A stretch of DNA of 40,641 nucleotides from an uncultured Bacteroidales bacterium. Lineage in GTDB: Bacteria > Bacteroidota > Bacteroidia > Bacteroidales > Muribaculaceae. Within the stretch, counting starts at the first letter, position 1. The number at the start of each line of letters is the position of its first letter. Positions 9,263-19,098 of the stretch are shown here, piece by piece. The stretch is from assembly GCA_949285735.1 (NCBI GenBank), contig CASEAQ010000019.1, forward strand, positions 1-40,641, given 5' to 3'. The notes beneath the pieces were generated by a model. It was not told the DNA's origin, ran no database searches, and saw only the letters and a list, made by a program, of their open reading frames with translations. The position numbers were made by a program, and so were the translations under genes.

Positions 9263-9361
9263 ATTACTTAGGTCGTGTTTGGTGGACATGGGGTGACGTG
9301 CTTTAGCCATGTTGCCCCCGTCTTGTTTTTTCGAGTGTCGGGATTAATGGGAAAATTACAT

Positions 9362-9369
9362 TAAATTTG
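9362..9369 (+). promoter_or_regulatory. possible -7 element upstream of the GH2 gene
   Basis: TAAATTTG matches the Bacteroidetes -7 consensus TAnnTTTG, 129 bases before the GH2 start. No convincing TTTG lies 19-21 bases upstream. The remaining 9263-9497 gap holds nothing else I can name, so this is a weak call. The 235-base gap itself suggests the GH2 gene has its own promoter. Confidence 0.35.
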
Positions 9370-9497
9370 CAGTATTCATGTGGGGTGGCGACATTGGCAG
9401 TCGTTTGATTCCCTCCCTTGACACTGGTTTGCCTTGGAACCTTCTTTTTGCATAAATCTTCGGTTTACGTTTTTTATCATATAAAAATTAGTTTGTT

Positions 9498-11519
9498 ATG
9501 CGGACGATAATTTTTGTTTTATTTTTTTTCATTTTGTGTGTATTTCAAAATTATGCGCAGCGTAGTGTGGTGTTGTTGAATGATGATTGGGAATTTCATC
9601 TGGCGAAGTATGTGGGTAGCGATGCCGATGTAAGGCGTGTTGATTTACCACACACATGGAATGCGCAGGATGCATTTAATAGCGATGGGTATTATCATAG
9701 GGGTATCGGCGAGTATGAAAAGGTGATTGCGGTTCCTGATGCTTGGCGCGGGAAACGTGTTTACTTGCGTTTTGAGGGGGCGAATGCCGTTGCCGATGTA
9801 TTTGTGAACCGCAAACATGCCGGCAGGCACGTAGGCGGATATGGAGCGTTCAATGTGGAAGTGACCGACTATGTGGAGTATGGGGCAGACAATGAGATAT
9901 TGGTGTGTGTCAACAACGGCGAGACGCTTGACGTGATGCCACTTACGGGCGACTTCAACCATTATGGAGGCTTGTACCGAGATGTTTATCTGATTGTGGC
10001 TGACGAGGTGGGCATTTCGATGCTCGACAATGGGTCGAGCGGAGTGCGCCTTGTGCAGGACAGTGTTAGCCATGAGCGTGCCGACGTGAGGGCTTTGGTG
10101 GAGTTGTCGAACGGCAGTGAGCAGACGGTTGATGCTACCGTGCGGTTGCGCTTGCTTGACGGCGGAAAAGAAGTGTTGGCGGTCGAGAAGGTGGTGTCGC
10201 TTGCCCCCGATGCGGATGAGGATTGCACATTGCCTTTCAGCCTCGACAAGCCGCACTTGTGGGATGGACGCAGAGACCCGTTCCTTTATGATGTGGAAGT
10301 TGCATTGCTTCGTGATGGCAATGTGGTTGACAAGGTGGAACAGCATTTGGGGCTGCGGTTTTACAGCATCGATCCCGACAAGGGATTTTTCCTCAACGGC
10401 AGGCATCTTGCGCTGCACGGGGTGTGCCGCCACCAAGACCGCGCCGAGGTGGGGAACGCCTTGCGCAAGGAGCATCACGACGAAGATGCGGCTATAATGC
10501 TTGAGATGGGCGTTAATGCCGTGAGGCTGGCTCATTATCCGCAGTCGGAATATTTCTACGACTTGATGGACAGGTATGGAATTGTGGTTTGGGCAGAAAT
10601 ACCGTTTGTAGGCCCGTTTGGGTTCTTGAACGTGCCTGAATTTATGGAAAACGGCAGGTCGCAATTGACCGAAATGATTAGGCAGCATTACAATCACCCG
10701 TCGATATGCGTGTGGGGATTGTTCAACGAGTTGGACGAAGAAGGGGACAGCCCCGTGCCATATTTGCAGGAACTGAACGACCTTGCTCACAACGAAGATC
10801 CGACGCGACTGACTGTTGCAGCATCTAACATTGAAGGCGAATTAAATTTTGTGACCGATGTCATGGCATGGAACCGATATGACGGTTGGTATGGAGGAAT
10901 GCCGAGTGACTTGGGTAAATGGCTCGACAGAAAGCATTCGGAATGCCCGTCGTTGTGCATCGCCATCAGCGAATATGGTGCTGGCGCAAGCATTTATCAT
11001 CAGCAAGACTCGGTGGTAAAGTCGGTCCCAGTGAGCTGGTGGCATCCAGAGAATTGGCAGACGCGTTACCATATCGACAATTGGAAGGAACTTTCTTCGC
11101 GCACGTTTGTGTGGGGTAGCTTTGTGTGGAATATGTTTGATTTTGCCGCAGCCCACAGGCACGAGGGCGACCGTTATGGGATTAACGACAAGGGGCTTGT
11201 GACGTTTGACCGCAAGGTGAAGAAAGATGCGTTCTACTTCTATAAAGCCAATTGGAACAAGGAGGAGCCTATGGTTTACCTTGCAGGAAGGCGCAACACC
11301 GAAAGGACAATGAAGACGCAAACCTTCATGGCATTTACCAACCAGCCGAGTGCCGAACTTATCGTGAACGGGAAGAGTTGTGGCGTTGCCGAAGCCGACA
11401 GTTTGTGTGTAGCCACATGGCACGGCATTGAGTTGCAGCCAGGTGAGAATATCATTACGGTGATTTCGGGCAAAGGTAAGAACCGAATCTCGGACACTTA
11501 CAAGTGCCGTTTGCGCTAA
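9498..11519 (+). CDS. GH2 family glycoside hydrolase (beta-galactosidase/beta-glucuronidase-like)
   Basis: A 673-residue GH2 enzyme with a signal peptide (hydrophobic residues 3-20, cleavage near YAQ). Domain order is the jelly-roll sugar-binding domain (about 25-165, including LNDDWEFHLAKY and FNHYGGLYRDVYL), the immunoglobulin-like domain (about 175-285) and the TIM barrel (from GFFLNGRHLALHGVCRHQD near 297). Likely acid/base is Glu411 in WGLFNELDEEGD; likely nucleophile is Glu492 in ISEYGAGASIYHQQ. The protein ends after a short fourth domain and lacks the small-chain domain of LacZ, as is common for Bacteroidales GH2 enzymes. Substrate is uncertain: GH2 includes beta-galactosidases, glucuronidases and mannosidases. 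It is 235 bases from the beta-glucan locus, so it may be a separate unit. Its first 40 bases are very T-rich compared with the rest. Confidence 0.92.
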   Translation: MRTIIFVLFFFILCVFQNYAQRSVVLLNDDWEFHLAKYVGSDADVRRVDLPHTWNAQDAFNSDGYYHRGIGEYEKVIAVPDAWRGKRVYLRFEGANAVADVFVNRKHAGRHVGGYGAFNVEVTDYVEYGADNEILVCVNNGETLDVMPLTGDFNHYGGLYRDVYLIVADEVGISMLDNGSSGVRLVQDSVSHERADVRALVELSNGSEQTVDATVRLRLLDGGKEVLAVEKVVSLAPDADEDCTLPFSLDKPHLWDGRRDPFLYDVEVALLRDGNVVDKVEQHLGLRFYSIDPDKGFFLNGRHLALHGVCRHQDRAEVGNALRKEHHDEDAAIMLEMGVNAVRLAHYPQSEYFYDLMDRYGIVVWAEIPFVGPFGFLNVPEFMENGRSQLTEMIRQHYNHPSICVWGLFNELDEEGDSPVPYLQELNDLAHNEDPTRLTVAASNIEGELNFVTDVMAWNRYDGWYGGMPSDLGKWLDRKHSECPSLCIAISEYGAGASIYHQQDSVVKSVPVSWWHPENWQTRYHIDNWKELSSRTFVWGSFVWNMFDFAAAHRHEGDRYGINDKGLVTFDRKVKKDAFYFYKANWNKEEPMVYLAGRRNTERTMKTQTFMAFTNQPSAELIVNGKSCGVAEADSLCVATWHGIELQPGENIITVISGKGKNRISDTYKCRLR

Positions 11520-11543
11520 TTTTGCCTGACATGGCATGACAAA

Positions 11544-11582
11544 AAAATCAGTGGCGTACAACGATTGTGCGCCACTGATTTT
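11544..11582. terminator. bidirectional terminator between the GH2 gene and glnN
   Basis: A 13-bp perfect stem, AAAATCAGTGGCG (11544-11556) with CGCCACTGATTTT (11570-11582), is extended by ACAA/TTGT inside the loop. A runs lie on one side and T-rich sequence on the other, so it can terminate both the + strand GH2 gene and the - strand glnN gene, which converge here. Confidence 0.88.
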
Positions 11583-11607
11583 ATTATGAGTGTATGTACA
11601 ATACCAA

Positions 11608-13797
11608 TTATCGAATGAAGAGCAGCTCGCGATATTTCGGCAATGTCCACATCTCGTCGTCAATCATCAATTCGAGCTTGTCGATGTGGTAGCGTATCTC
11701 GTCAAACAATGGGAACACCGTGTCATGGTAGGCGATAGCCTTTTCGCGCTGGTTTTCTATCTTGTTTGCCACTTTGCGTGCATTTACCATTTGCTTTACT
11801 TTGTCGCGGATAACAGTCATGTGGTTGGCTATCTTTTCTATCGACAACATTTCGCTCGAGGCCAACTGCTCGAATTTCTCGGCAGGGAATAGTGCCTGTA
11901 TCTTTGAAACATTGTCGAGCAGCACCGACTGATAACGTGTTGCCACTGGCAATACGTGGTTGATGGCGAGGTCGCCAAGCACACGTGCCTCGATTTGGAT
12001 TTTCTTTGTGTAAATCTCCCACTTCACTTCGTTGCGGGCGGCAAGTTCCACCTCGGAGAAAACGCCTGTGCGCTTGAACATCTCGATGCTTTCGGGCTTG
12101 AGATAAGCATCGAAGATGAGAGGAACTGACGTCTCGCAGTCGAGTCCGCGGCGTGCAGCTTCGGCTTTCCATTCGTCGCTGTAGCCGTTGCCGTCGAAGT
12201 GGATAGGCTTGGCAAATGAGATGAGGGCCTTTACCTCGCTGAGCACGGCGTGCTCAAACTTCTCGCCGGCGGCAAGGCGCTTGTCGATGGCAGCGCGGAA
12301 CTCGTTGAGCTGGTCGGCAACTGCGGCGTTGAGGGCAATCATTGCCGAAGCGCAGTTGGCTGAAGAACCTACGGCGCGGAACTCAAAGCGATTGCCAGTG
12401 AAGGCGAATGGCGAAGTGCGGTTGCGGTCGGTATTGTCGATGAGCAAGTCGGGAATCTGGTAAACGCCGAGCGTCTTGCCGGCTTTGCCAGCCATGTCGA
12501 TGATTTCGTCCTTGTCGCTTGTTTCGAGGTGGTCGAGTATGCTGCTCAATTGCTTGCCGACGAAAATCGAGATGATTGCCGGTGGTGCCTCGTTTGCGCC
12601 AAGGCGGTGTCCGTTGGTGGCAGATGATATTGAAGCCTTGAGCAAAGCGTTGTGCTTGTAAACGGCAGCCATCACGTTGACAAAGAATGTGATGAACTGC
12701 AAGTTGGCAGCTGTGGTCTTGCCTGGGGCGAAGAGTTGTTCACCCGTGTCGGTGCCAAGGCTCCAGTTGTTATGCTTGCCCGAGCCGTTGATGCCCTTGA
12801 AAGGCTTTTCGTGCAGCAACACGCGGAAGTTGTGGCGGCGAGCCACGTCGTCCATTAGCAGCATGAGCAACAGGTTGTGGTCGTTGGCGAGGTTGGTTTC
12901 CTCGTATATTGGAGCAAGCTCAAATTGGTTAGGGGCAACCTCGTTGTGGCGCGTCTTTGCTGGAATACCCAACTTGTGGCACTCGATTTCGAGGTCGAGC
13001 ATAAACGCTTCGACACGTGCAGGAATCGAGCCGAAGTAGTGGTCTTCGAGCTGCTGGTTCTTGGCGCTGTCGTGTCCCATGAGGGTGCGACCGGTGAGCA
13101 TCAGGTCGGGGCGAGCCGAGTAGAGCAGCTCGTCAACGAGGAAGTATTCTTGTTCCCACCCGAGGTAGGAGTAAACGTGTTTCACGTTGGGGTCGAAAAG
13201 CTGGGCTACAGAAGTGGCAGCCTTGTCAACGCTGTTAAGGGCGCGCAGCAGCGGCATCTTGTAGTCGAGAGCCTCGCCAGTGTATGAGATGAAGATTGTG
13301 GGGATGCACAGCGTGTTGCCGAGTATGAAGGCTGGCGATGAAATATCCCAAGCCGAGTAGCCGCGCGCCTCGAATGTGTTGCGGATACCGCCGTTGGGGA
13401 AGCTCGATGCGTCGGGCTCTTGCTGTACGAGCAGTTTGCCAGTGAAATCTTCCAGTACGCCCCCCTTTCCGTCGTGCTCGATAAACGAGTCATGCTTTTC
13501 GGCGGTGCCGTCGGTCAGAGGGTGGAACCAGTGGGTGTAGTGCTTTGCGCCGTTGTCGAGAGCCCATTGCTTCATGCCCTCGGCAACACTGTCGGCCACT
13601 TCGCGGTCGAGAGGTTCCTTGTTGTCGATGGCATTGACAAGTGCGTCAAAAGTCTTCTTTGGCAAGTATTCGTGCATCTTCTTGCGGTTGAACACATATT
13701 TGCCGAAGTATTGCGAAGGTTTCTCCTTGGGCATGTTCACTTCTACTGCCTTGTGGCTAAACGCTTCTTTAACGACTGTAAACCTTAATTGTGACAT
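11608..13797 (-). CDS. glnN: glutamine synthetase type III
   Basis: A 729-residue class III glutamine synthetase, which makes glutamine from glutamate, ammonia and ATP. The length is the class III length, much longer than the roughly 450-470 residues of class I. Motifs seen are the ATP-site phrase KGINGSGKHNNWSLGTD, the segment YSYLGWEQEYFLVDE, and NRTSPFAFTGNRFEFRAVGSS with the conserved Glu and Arg residues of the active site. The N-terminus FGKYVFNRKKMHEYLPKKTFDAL is the class III N-terminal domain. Class III enzymes are dodecamers and are the main ammonia-assimilating form in many Bacteroidales. It stands alone, with a strong terminator after it and its own promoter about 150 bases upstream. 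The long leader suggests regulation, probably by nitrogen supply, but no known element is recognised. Confidence 0.97.
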   Translation of the reverse strand: MSQLRFTVVKEAFSHKAVEVNMPKEKPSQYFGKYVFNRKKMHEYLPKKTFDALVNAIDNKEPLDREVADSVAEGMKQWALDNGAKHYTHWFHPLTDGTAEKHDSFIEHDGKGGVLEDFTGKLLVQQEPDASSFPNGGIRNTFEARGYSAWDISSPAFILGNTLCIPTIFISYTGEALDYKMPLLRALNSVDKAATSVAQLFDPNVKHVYSYLGWEQEYFLVDELLYSARPDLMLTGRTLMGHDSAKNQQLEDHYFGSIPARVEAFMLDLEIECHKLGIPAKTRHNEVAPNQFELAPIYEETNLANDHNLLLMLLMDDVARRHNFRVLLHEKPFKGINGSGKHNNWSLGTDTGEQLFAPGKTTAANLQFITFFVNVMAAVYKHNALLKASISSATNGHRLGANEAPPAIISIFVGKQLSSILDHLETSDKDEIIDMAGKAGKTLGVYQIPDLLIDNTDRNRTSPFAFTGNRFEFRAVGSSANCASAMIALNAAVADQLNEFRAAIDKRLAAGEKFEHAVLSEVKALISFAKPIHFDGNGYSDEWKAEAARRGLDCETSVPLIFDAYLKPESIEMFKRTGVFSEVELAARNEVKWEIYTKKIQIEARVLGDLAINHVLPVATRYQSVLLDNVSKIQALFPAEKFEQLASSEMLSIEKIANHMTVIRDKVKQMVNARKVANKIENQREKAIAYHDTVFPLFDEIRYHIDKLELMIDDEMWTLPKYRELLFIR

Positions 13798-13950
13798 ACG
13801 TGTTTGTTTTGTTTGAGGTGATTAAAGTCTTTAAAAGTGGTGGTAACTACTATACAGCTTCTTCAGGAAGCTCGGCAAACGAGAATAAACCTAAACATCT
13901 TTTTTTTCCCCTTATAATAGTTGCCTATTGATTGTTTATTAAATTTGCTG

Positions 13951-13980
13951 CAAATATAGTCATATTGCTGCAAATACAAA
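13951..13980 (-). promoter_or_regulatory. glnN promoter (Bacteroidetes type)
   Basis: Read on the - strand, TTTG (13980-13977), an 18-base spacer and TATATTTG (13958-13951) fit the Bacteroidetes housekeeping promoter. Transcription would begin near 13945, giving a leader of about 148 bases. The 12-mer TATTTGCAGCAA occurs twice here (13976-13965 and 13956-13945), 20 bp apart, and the second copy contains most of the -7 element. The leader also contains a small hairpin (AGCTTC at 13856-13861, GAAGCT at 13867-13872). Confidence 0.65.
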
Positions 13981-14079
13981 CAATTTTCAAGAAATTTTCT
14001 TCAAAAATGGGTAAAAATGTAGATTTTTGAGACGTTTGCTGCGGCATTGCCGACGGTTGTGCCTATTTGCCGTAAAAGG

Positions 14080-14124
14080 CGAATGGGGCAAGCCTGTGCT
14101 TTGGTGCAAGGCTCGCCCCATTCG
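14080..14124 (-). terminator. terminator after the Dabb-protein gene
   Basis: CGAATGGGGC (14080-14089) pairs perfectly with GCCCCATTCG (14115-14124), continued by AGCCT (14091-14095) with AGGCT (14109-14113) across a single mismatch. Read on the - strand the stem is followed by CCTTTTAC. It lies 25 bases past the stop of the gene ending at 14149, so it should end the ABC-F/Dabb transcript. Confidence 0.65.
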
Positions 14125-14148
14125 TTTGGTGTGTATCGGAGGAATGTT

Positions 14149-14442
14149 TTATATTTCGTAATCGACACATGCCCTGGCTTCTTTGGCGTTGGCTACGATG
14201 CTTGCCGCTGCCACGTGGGCAGGGTGCTTAGCATAGGTGGCTACGTCTGCCATGGTGGGCACAGTGGCTGTCAACACCACATCCCAATCCTCGGCAGGGT
14301 TTTCGTTGATGCCCACTTCGATGCTCTTGAGCACCTCGATGGTGCCAGGCAGGGCGAGGAGGGCTTCCTTGAATCGCAGGGCGATTGCTTGTCGCTCTTC
14401 GGGCGAGCCCTTGAGCTTGAATGTAACTATGTGTCTTACCAT
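14149..14442 (-). CDS. Dabb family (stress-responsive A/B barrel) protein
   Basis: A 97-residue protein of the Dabb family, small dimeric alpha/beta-barrel proteins of mostly unknown biochemical role, some induced by stress. Family landmarks are the N-terminal MVRHIVTFKLK strand, the middle IEVGINENPAEDWDVVLTATV, and AKHPAHVAA near the C-terminus. I start it at 14442 because the family begins with this M-V-R-H-I-V strand; the open frame reaches 14490, but the extra 16 residues overlap the preceding gene and look unrelated. It begins 16 bases after the ABC-F stop, so the two genes share a transcript. No enzymatic residues can be claimed. Confidence 0.85.
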   Translation of the reverse strand: MVRHIVTFKLKGSPEERQAIALRFKEALLALPGTIEVLKSIEVGINENPAEDWDVVLTATVPTMADVATYAKHPAHVAAASIVANAKEARACVDYEI

Positions 14443-14458
14443 ATTGTAGTTTCGTTGT

Positions 14459-16072
<1,614 letters not shown>

Positions 16073-16097
16073 CTATAGTCTATGAAAAATACGGCTG

Positions 16098-16117
16098 CAA
16101 AGTTACGAAATATTTCG
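16098..16117 (-). promoter_or_regulatory. -7 element and adjoining palindrome for the ABC-F gene
   Basis: On the - strand, TAACTTTG (16105-16098) matches TAnnTTTG, 26 bases before the ABC-F start. Directly upstream is a perfect 12-bp palindrome, CGAAATATTTCG (16106-16117), in the spacer where a regulator could bind. A clear TTTG at the -33 position is not seen. Confidence 0.5.
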
Positions 16118-16246
16118 CAACAACCGAGCATAACCACAACGAAAAGCACCACACTCCGCCGCCCGTTTAAAACTACAGCGGGGAGATGATGTACCAAAGG
16201 AGCGACTTGTTGCGTGTCCTGACGGTTACCGCCCCCCTTTGCCCGG

Positions 16247-18305
16247 CTACATCATTTGGGTGTCGATTAAGCCGCCCGACGAGCTTGGGGCTGTGTGTTG
16301 CAGCTTTTTGCCGAAGTCGAGGGTGTAGGTGAGTGTCACATATACGCGTTGCGAGAAGTCGGTCATGGTGTATCGGTCGTCGCTTGTGTAGTATGGGGCG
16401 TTTGCCCAACTGTGGATGTGCTTTTTTTCAAACAGGTTGCGAACACCGACTTTTACCGACAGGTTGGCGTTGCTGTAAGTGACATCAAGCCACCAGTCGT
16501 CGAAGCCCCTTTCGTCGCATGTGCCGAAGTTGGTCATGTGTTTTGAATACATCATGTAGCTTGCGAAGAAAGAGAAATTTCCCACATATAGATATGCCGA
16601 CAGCCTGCCAGAGCATGGGTGTAGCGTGCGGCTGTATAATTGGGATTTGTTTTCGCGTGACACGAAAAAGATTCCCGAAAGCGACAGCTTGTTATCAAGC
16701 AGGTTTAGCTTGGGCGCAATGCCAAATATTGCCTGTGTGAATGTTCCACTGTTTACTTGTGTCTGGTAGATGGCGTTTTTGCCAGGGAGCCAAGCATAGG
16801 GTGTGACGTTGTTGTAACTGGTGTATTGCACGTATGGCATTATTGAAAGGTTACCGAATATCCCGGTGTAGGATAGCTGAGACGTTAATGCATATCCGTT
16901 TTCAATGTCAGGGTTGCCCTTGTTGAACATTAGCCCGTCGATGGGTTGGATGATGTTGTTGCGGTAGGAGTCGAGCGAAATGATGCCTGTGCTGGCTTGT
17001 GCCATCAACATGTGCTTCGGTGAGATGTTGTAGGATAGTGCTGCCATTCCGCTTGGAACGATTTCGGTGCGGGTTTCCGTGCCGGTGTTATATGTGTTCA
17101 GCACTCCATAGCCACCCACGTTGATTCTCCATTTGTTGTTGAAACGGTGCATGTAGTAAGCTCCGGCATTAAAAAGGTGGTTTGAAACATCTTGTTCTTC
17201 AACGTAAGTGCCAGTGTAGTCGATTTTGGATTTGTTGCCCTGCGCGCCTAAGATTAGGTTGAGGGCATCACCGTTTTTCAGCGGCAATATGTATGTACCA
17301 GTCAGGCTGTAGCTTAGACTACCGATGTCGCCATTTTTTATATATTGGTAGGGGTTGTCACCGACTTCGGAATAATAATTGTCGGCATCGCCGAAGTTGT
17401 AACTCAGCGAGCCTTCCAAGCTGAGCACTTGGTTGCGCGGCAACTTTTTTTCGTATTTGGCGGTTATGGAAGGGGCGTTCATGATGTCCCCCTTGCCAGA
17501 ATTGTAACGGGAGTCAAGCCCTTGCGACGGTATATAGCTCATGCTTCCCCATTCGTCGTAAATCAGAGTGTTTTGGGTCGTAAAGTTGGCGTAGGCATAG
17601 AAATAGTTGGTAGAGTCGGAATATGACACCGAAGCCGCACCGTTGAAGGTGTTGTAGCGGCGGTCGTTGCCTCTGACGGTTTCTCGCGACAGGTCATAGA
17701 AGGCATTGTTGTCGTCCATTAGCCGGAATGTTTCCTTTTTGCTGCCCTCCATTTCGCTGTTGAACAACCAGTTGGAAACGTCTATTTGGTATGTCCATTT
17801 GCCGCGGTTGACTTTTGCCGACAGCAAGTATTCGCCTGAATTGCATATAAATGATTGGTCAACACGACCATACACATATCCGCCGTATTCATATTTTTTC
17901 AGGATATAGTTGATGTATGCAGCACGGTCGGAATATCTGCCCGCCGGGCGTGCAACATATTCCACCCTCAACACATCTTTGGGGCGCAGAGTTTTTATTT
18001 CGTTTGCCGATGCTTCGTGCCCGTCGATGAGTATGGCAACGTCGTCGCCAGTGGCTGTGGTAACCTTCCAAGTGGCGCGGTCGATGGTGATGTTGGGAAT
18101 GGCGATGCGGTCGAGCAGTTCGGTGACGTTGCTCGATGCCTGTGCTTGTTTCTTTTCGGGGTAGAATTGCAATCACGGTAGCCCCCACAATGGCTTCACC
18201 GTCGTTGCCATACACAAAGCCTCTGATTGAAGTATTTGCACAATATGCACTTAACGGAGCAAGCAATAAGAGTATAGCTATTAGCAATATATATTTTCTA
18301 TTCAT
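16247..18305 (-). pseudogene. outer-membrane beta-barrel (TonB receptor-like) gene with N-terminal deletion and frameshift
   Basis: The gene starts at 18305 with a signal peptide (MNRKYILLIAILLLLAPLSAYC) and the opening of a carboxypeptidase-regulatory-like domain (IRGFVYGNDGEAIVGATVIA). Around 18150-18180 the sequence jumps, out of frame, to QFYPEKKQAQASSNVTELLDRIAIPN, which in relatives comes after the rest of that domain. About 100 codons appear to be missing. The rest (to 16247) is intact: a plug-like region (VAILIDGHEASANEI, LRPKDVLRVEYV) and a large beta-barrel. The - strand frame of the second part is closed by TGA directly before a TTG, so it can only start at TTG 18172, without a signal peptide. 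The gene is therefore probably non-functional. Relatives are outer-membrane barrel proteins (OMP_b-brl_3 type) of unknown substrate. No partner gene lies nearby. Confidence 0.75.
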
Positions 18306-18698
18306 GGGGTGTTGTTTCTTTATGTATTGATTGGTGGGTAGTGGATTTCTTGTGGTGGCAAGCCTTTGCATGGCATTCGCCACGGTCCTGTGGGGAAGTT
18401 TTTGATTCCCTTATTGGGGATTGTTTGTCAAGGTCTTTCCATGATGCTGTAATATTAGGTTGATGCTATTGTTTGCATTGCGAATGTAAATAATATTCCA
18501 ATCAAAAGCAAAAAATAGTGATTTTTTTTTAATAATATATAAAAGTTTCTCAGTTGCCGGTTTTGTGGAGGAAGAAGTCAATTTGGTGTTTTGTACTTTG
18601 CAGTTCATAATGGAGTGGGGGCATGAGTTGACGCATTTGTGTTTAGTAAATTGTAAAATTGTGGCTTATGTGATTGGGTGACAGGTGTTTATGTTGTG
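18306..18698. other. AT-rich noncoding stretch upstream of the broken receptor gene
   Basis: This segment separates two divergent genes and has no plausible coding frame. It is AT-rich with T runs near 18520-18545. I looked for TTTG/TAnnTTTG pairs facing the receptor gene and found none that fit. A near match, TACTTTG, lies at about 18591-18597 on the + strand but is one base short. Confidence 0.4.
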
Positions 18699-18841
18699 GT
18701 GGCAAACGAGCCGCGGCTCTACAAGGCTGCATATATGTCATGGAAATGGAGCTCCGTTGGACCTCTTCGAGGCCCTGAACGGGGTGGTGGTGTTTGTCCG
18801 CAGGTTCCTTGCCACATTACGTTAGGCTGCGTCACCTGCGG
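18699..18841. repeat. GC-rich palindromic element, candidate interspersed repeat
   Basis: In otherwise AT-rich DNA there is a GC-rich block. It begins with GTGGCAA (18699-18705), whose inverse TTGCCAC lies at 18809-18815. Inside is the perfect 12-bp palindrome GAGCCGCGGCTC (18708-18719). It ends with CCGCAGGT (18798-18805) inverted as ACCTGCGG (18834-18841). The arrangement suggests a small non-coding mobile or extragenic palindromic element. No coding frame is convincing. Confidence 0.45.
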
Positions 18842-18925
18842 TTAGCGCAAAGTTGGACGGCTTCGCCGCCCACAGTGTTCCTGTATTTTGTAATACATCT
18901 TAAATGAAAGAACCGTGGATGACGG

Positions 18926-18977
18926 TTCGGCATAAAAAACATTTGTTTTGCATTGCTCTCACCTTGTGATAACTTTG
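18926..18977 (+). promoter_or_regulatory. promoter P1 of the D-lactate/MurNAc operon (repeat copy 1)
   Basis: TTTG (18947-18950), a 19-base spacer and TAACTTTG (18970-18977) form a full Bacteroidetes promoter. A small inverted repeat AAAACA (18936-18941)/TGTTTT (18944-18949) overlaps the TTTG box. This is the first of two tandem copies, 82 bp apart, that share a 21-bp identical core (18946-18966 and 19028-19048). Confidence 0.72.
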
Positions 18978-18994
18978 GATAAGTTAGGCTGCGG

Positions 18995-19059
18995 TTCGGC
19001 AATACTAAAAAGAAAATTGATTTTCTTTTTTGCATTGCTCTCACCTTGCACTAACTTTG
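18995..19059 (+). promoter_or_regulatory. promoter P2 of the D-lactate/MurNAc operon (repeat copy 2)
   Basis: TTTG (19029-19032), a 19-base spacer and TAACTTTG (19052-19059) give a second full promoter, with transcription starting near 19066 and a leader of about 30 bases. Just upstream is a perfect inverted repeat, AAAAAGAAAAT (19007-19017) with ATTTTCTTTTT (19020-19030). Copy 1 has a different sequence but the same hairpin position. Confidence 0.75.
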
Positions 19060-19098
19060 CAGGGGTTAAGATTGTGATTTAGGTTTTTTCAATCTTTT

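Noticed and set aside
9488-9494. TAGTTTG close to the GH2 start as a -7 box
   Set aside because: One base short of TAnnTTTG and only four bases before the ATG, too close for a start site.
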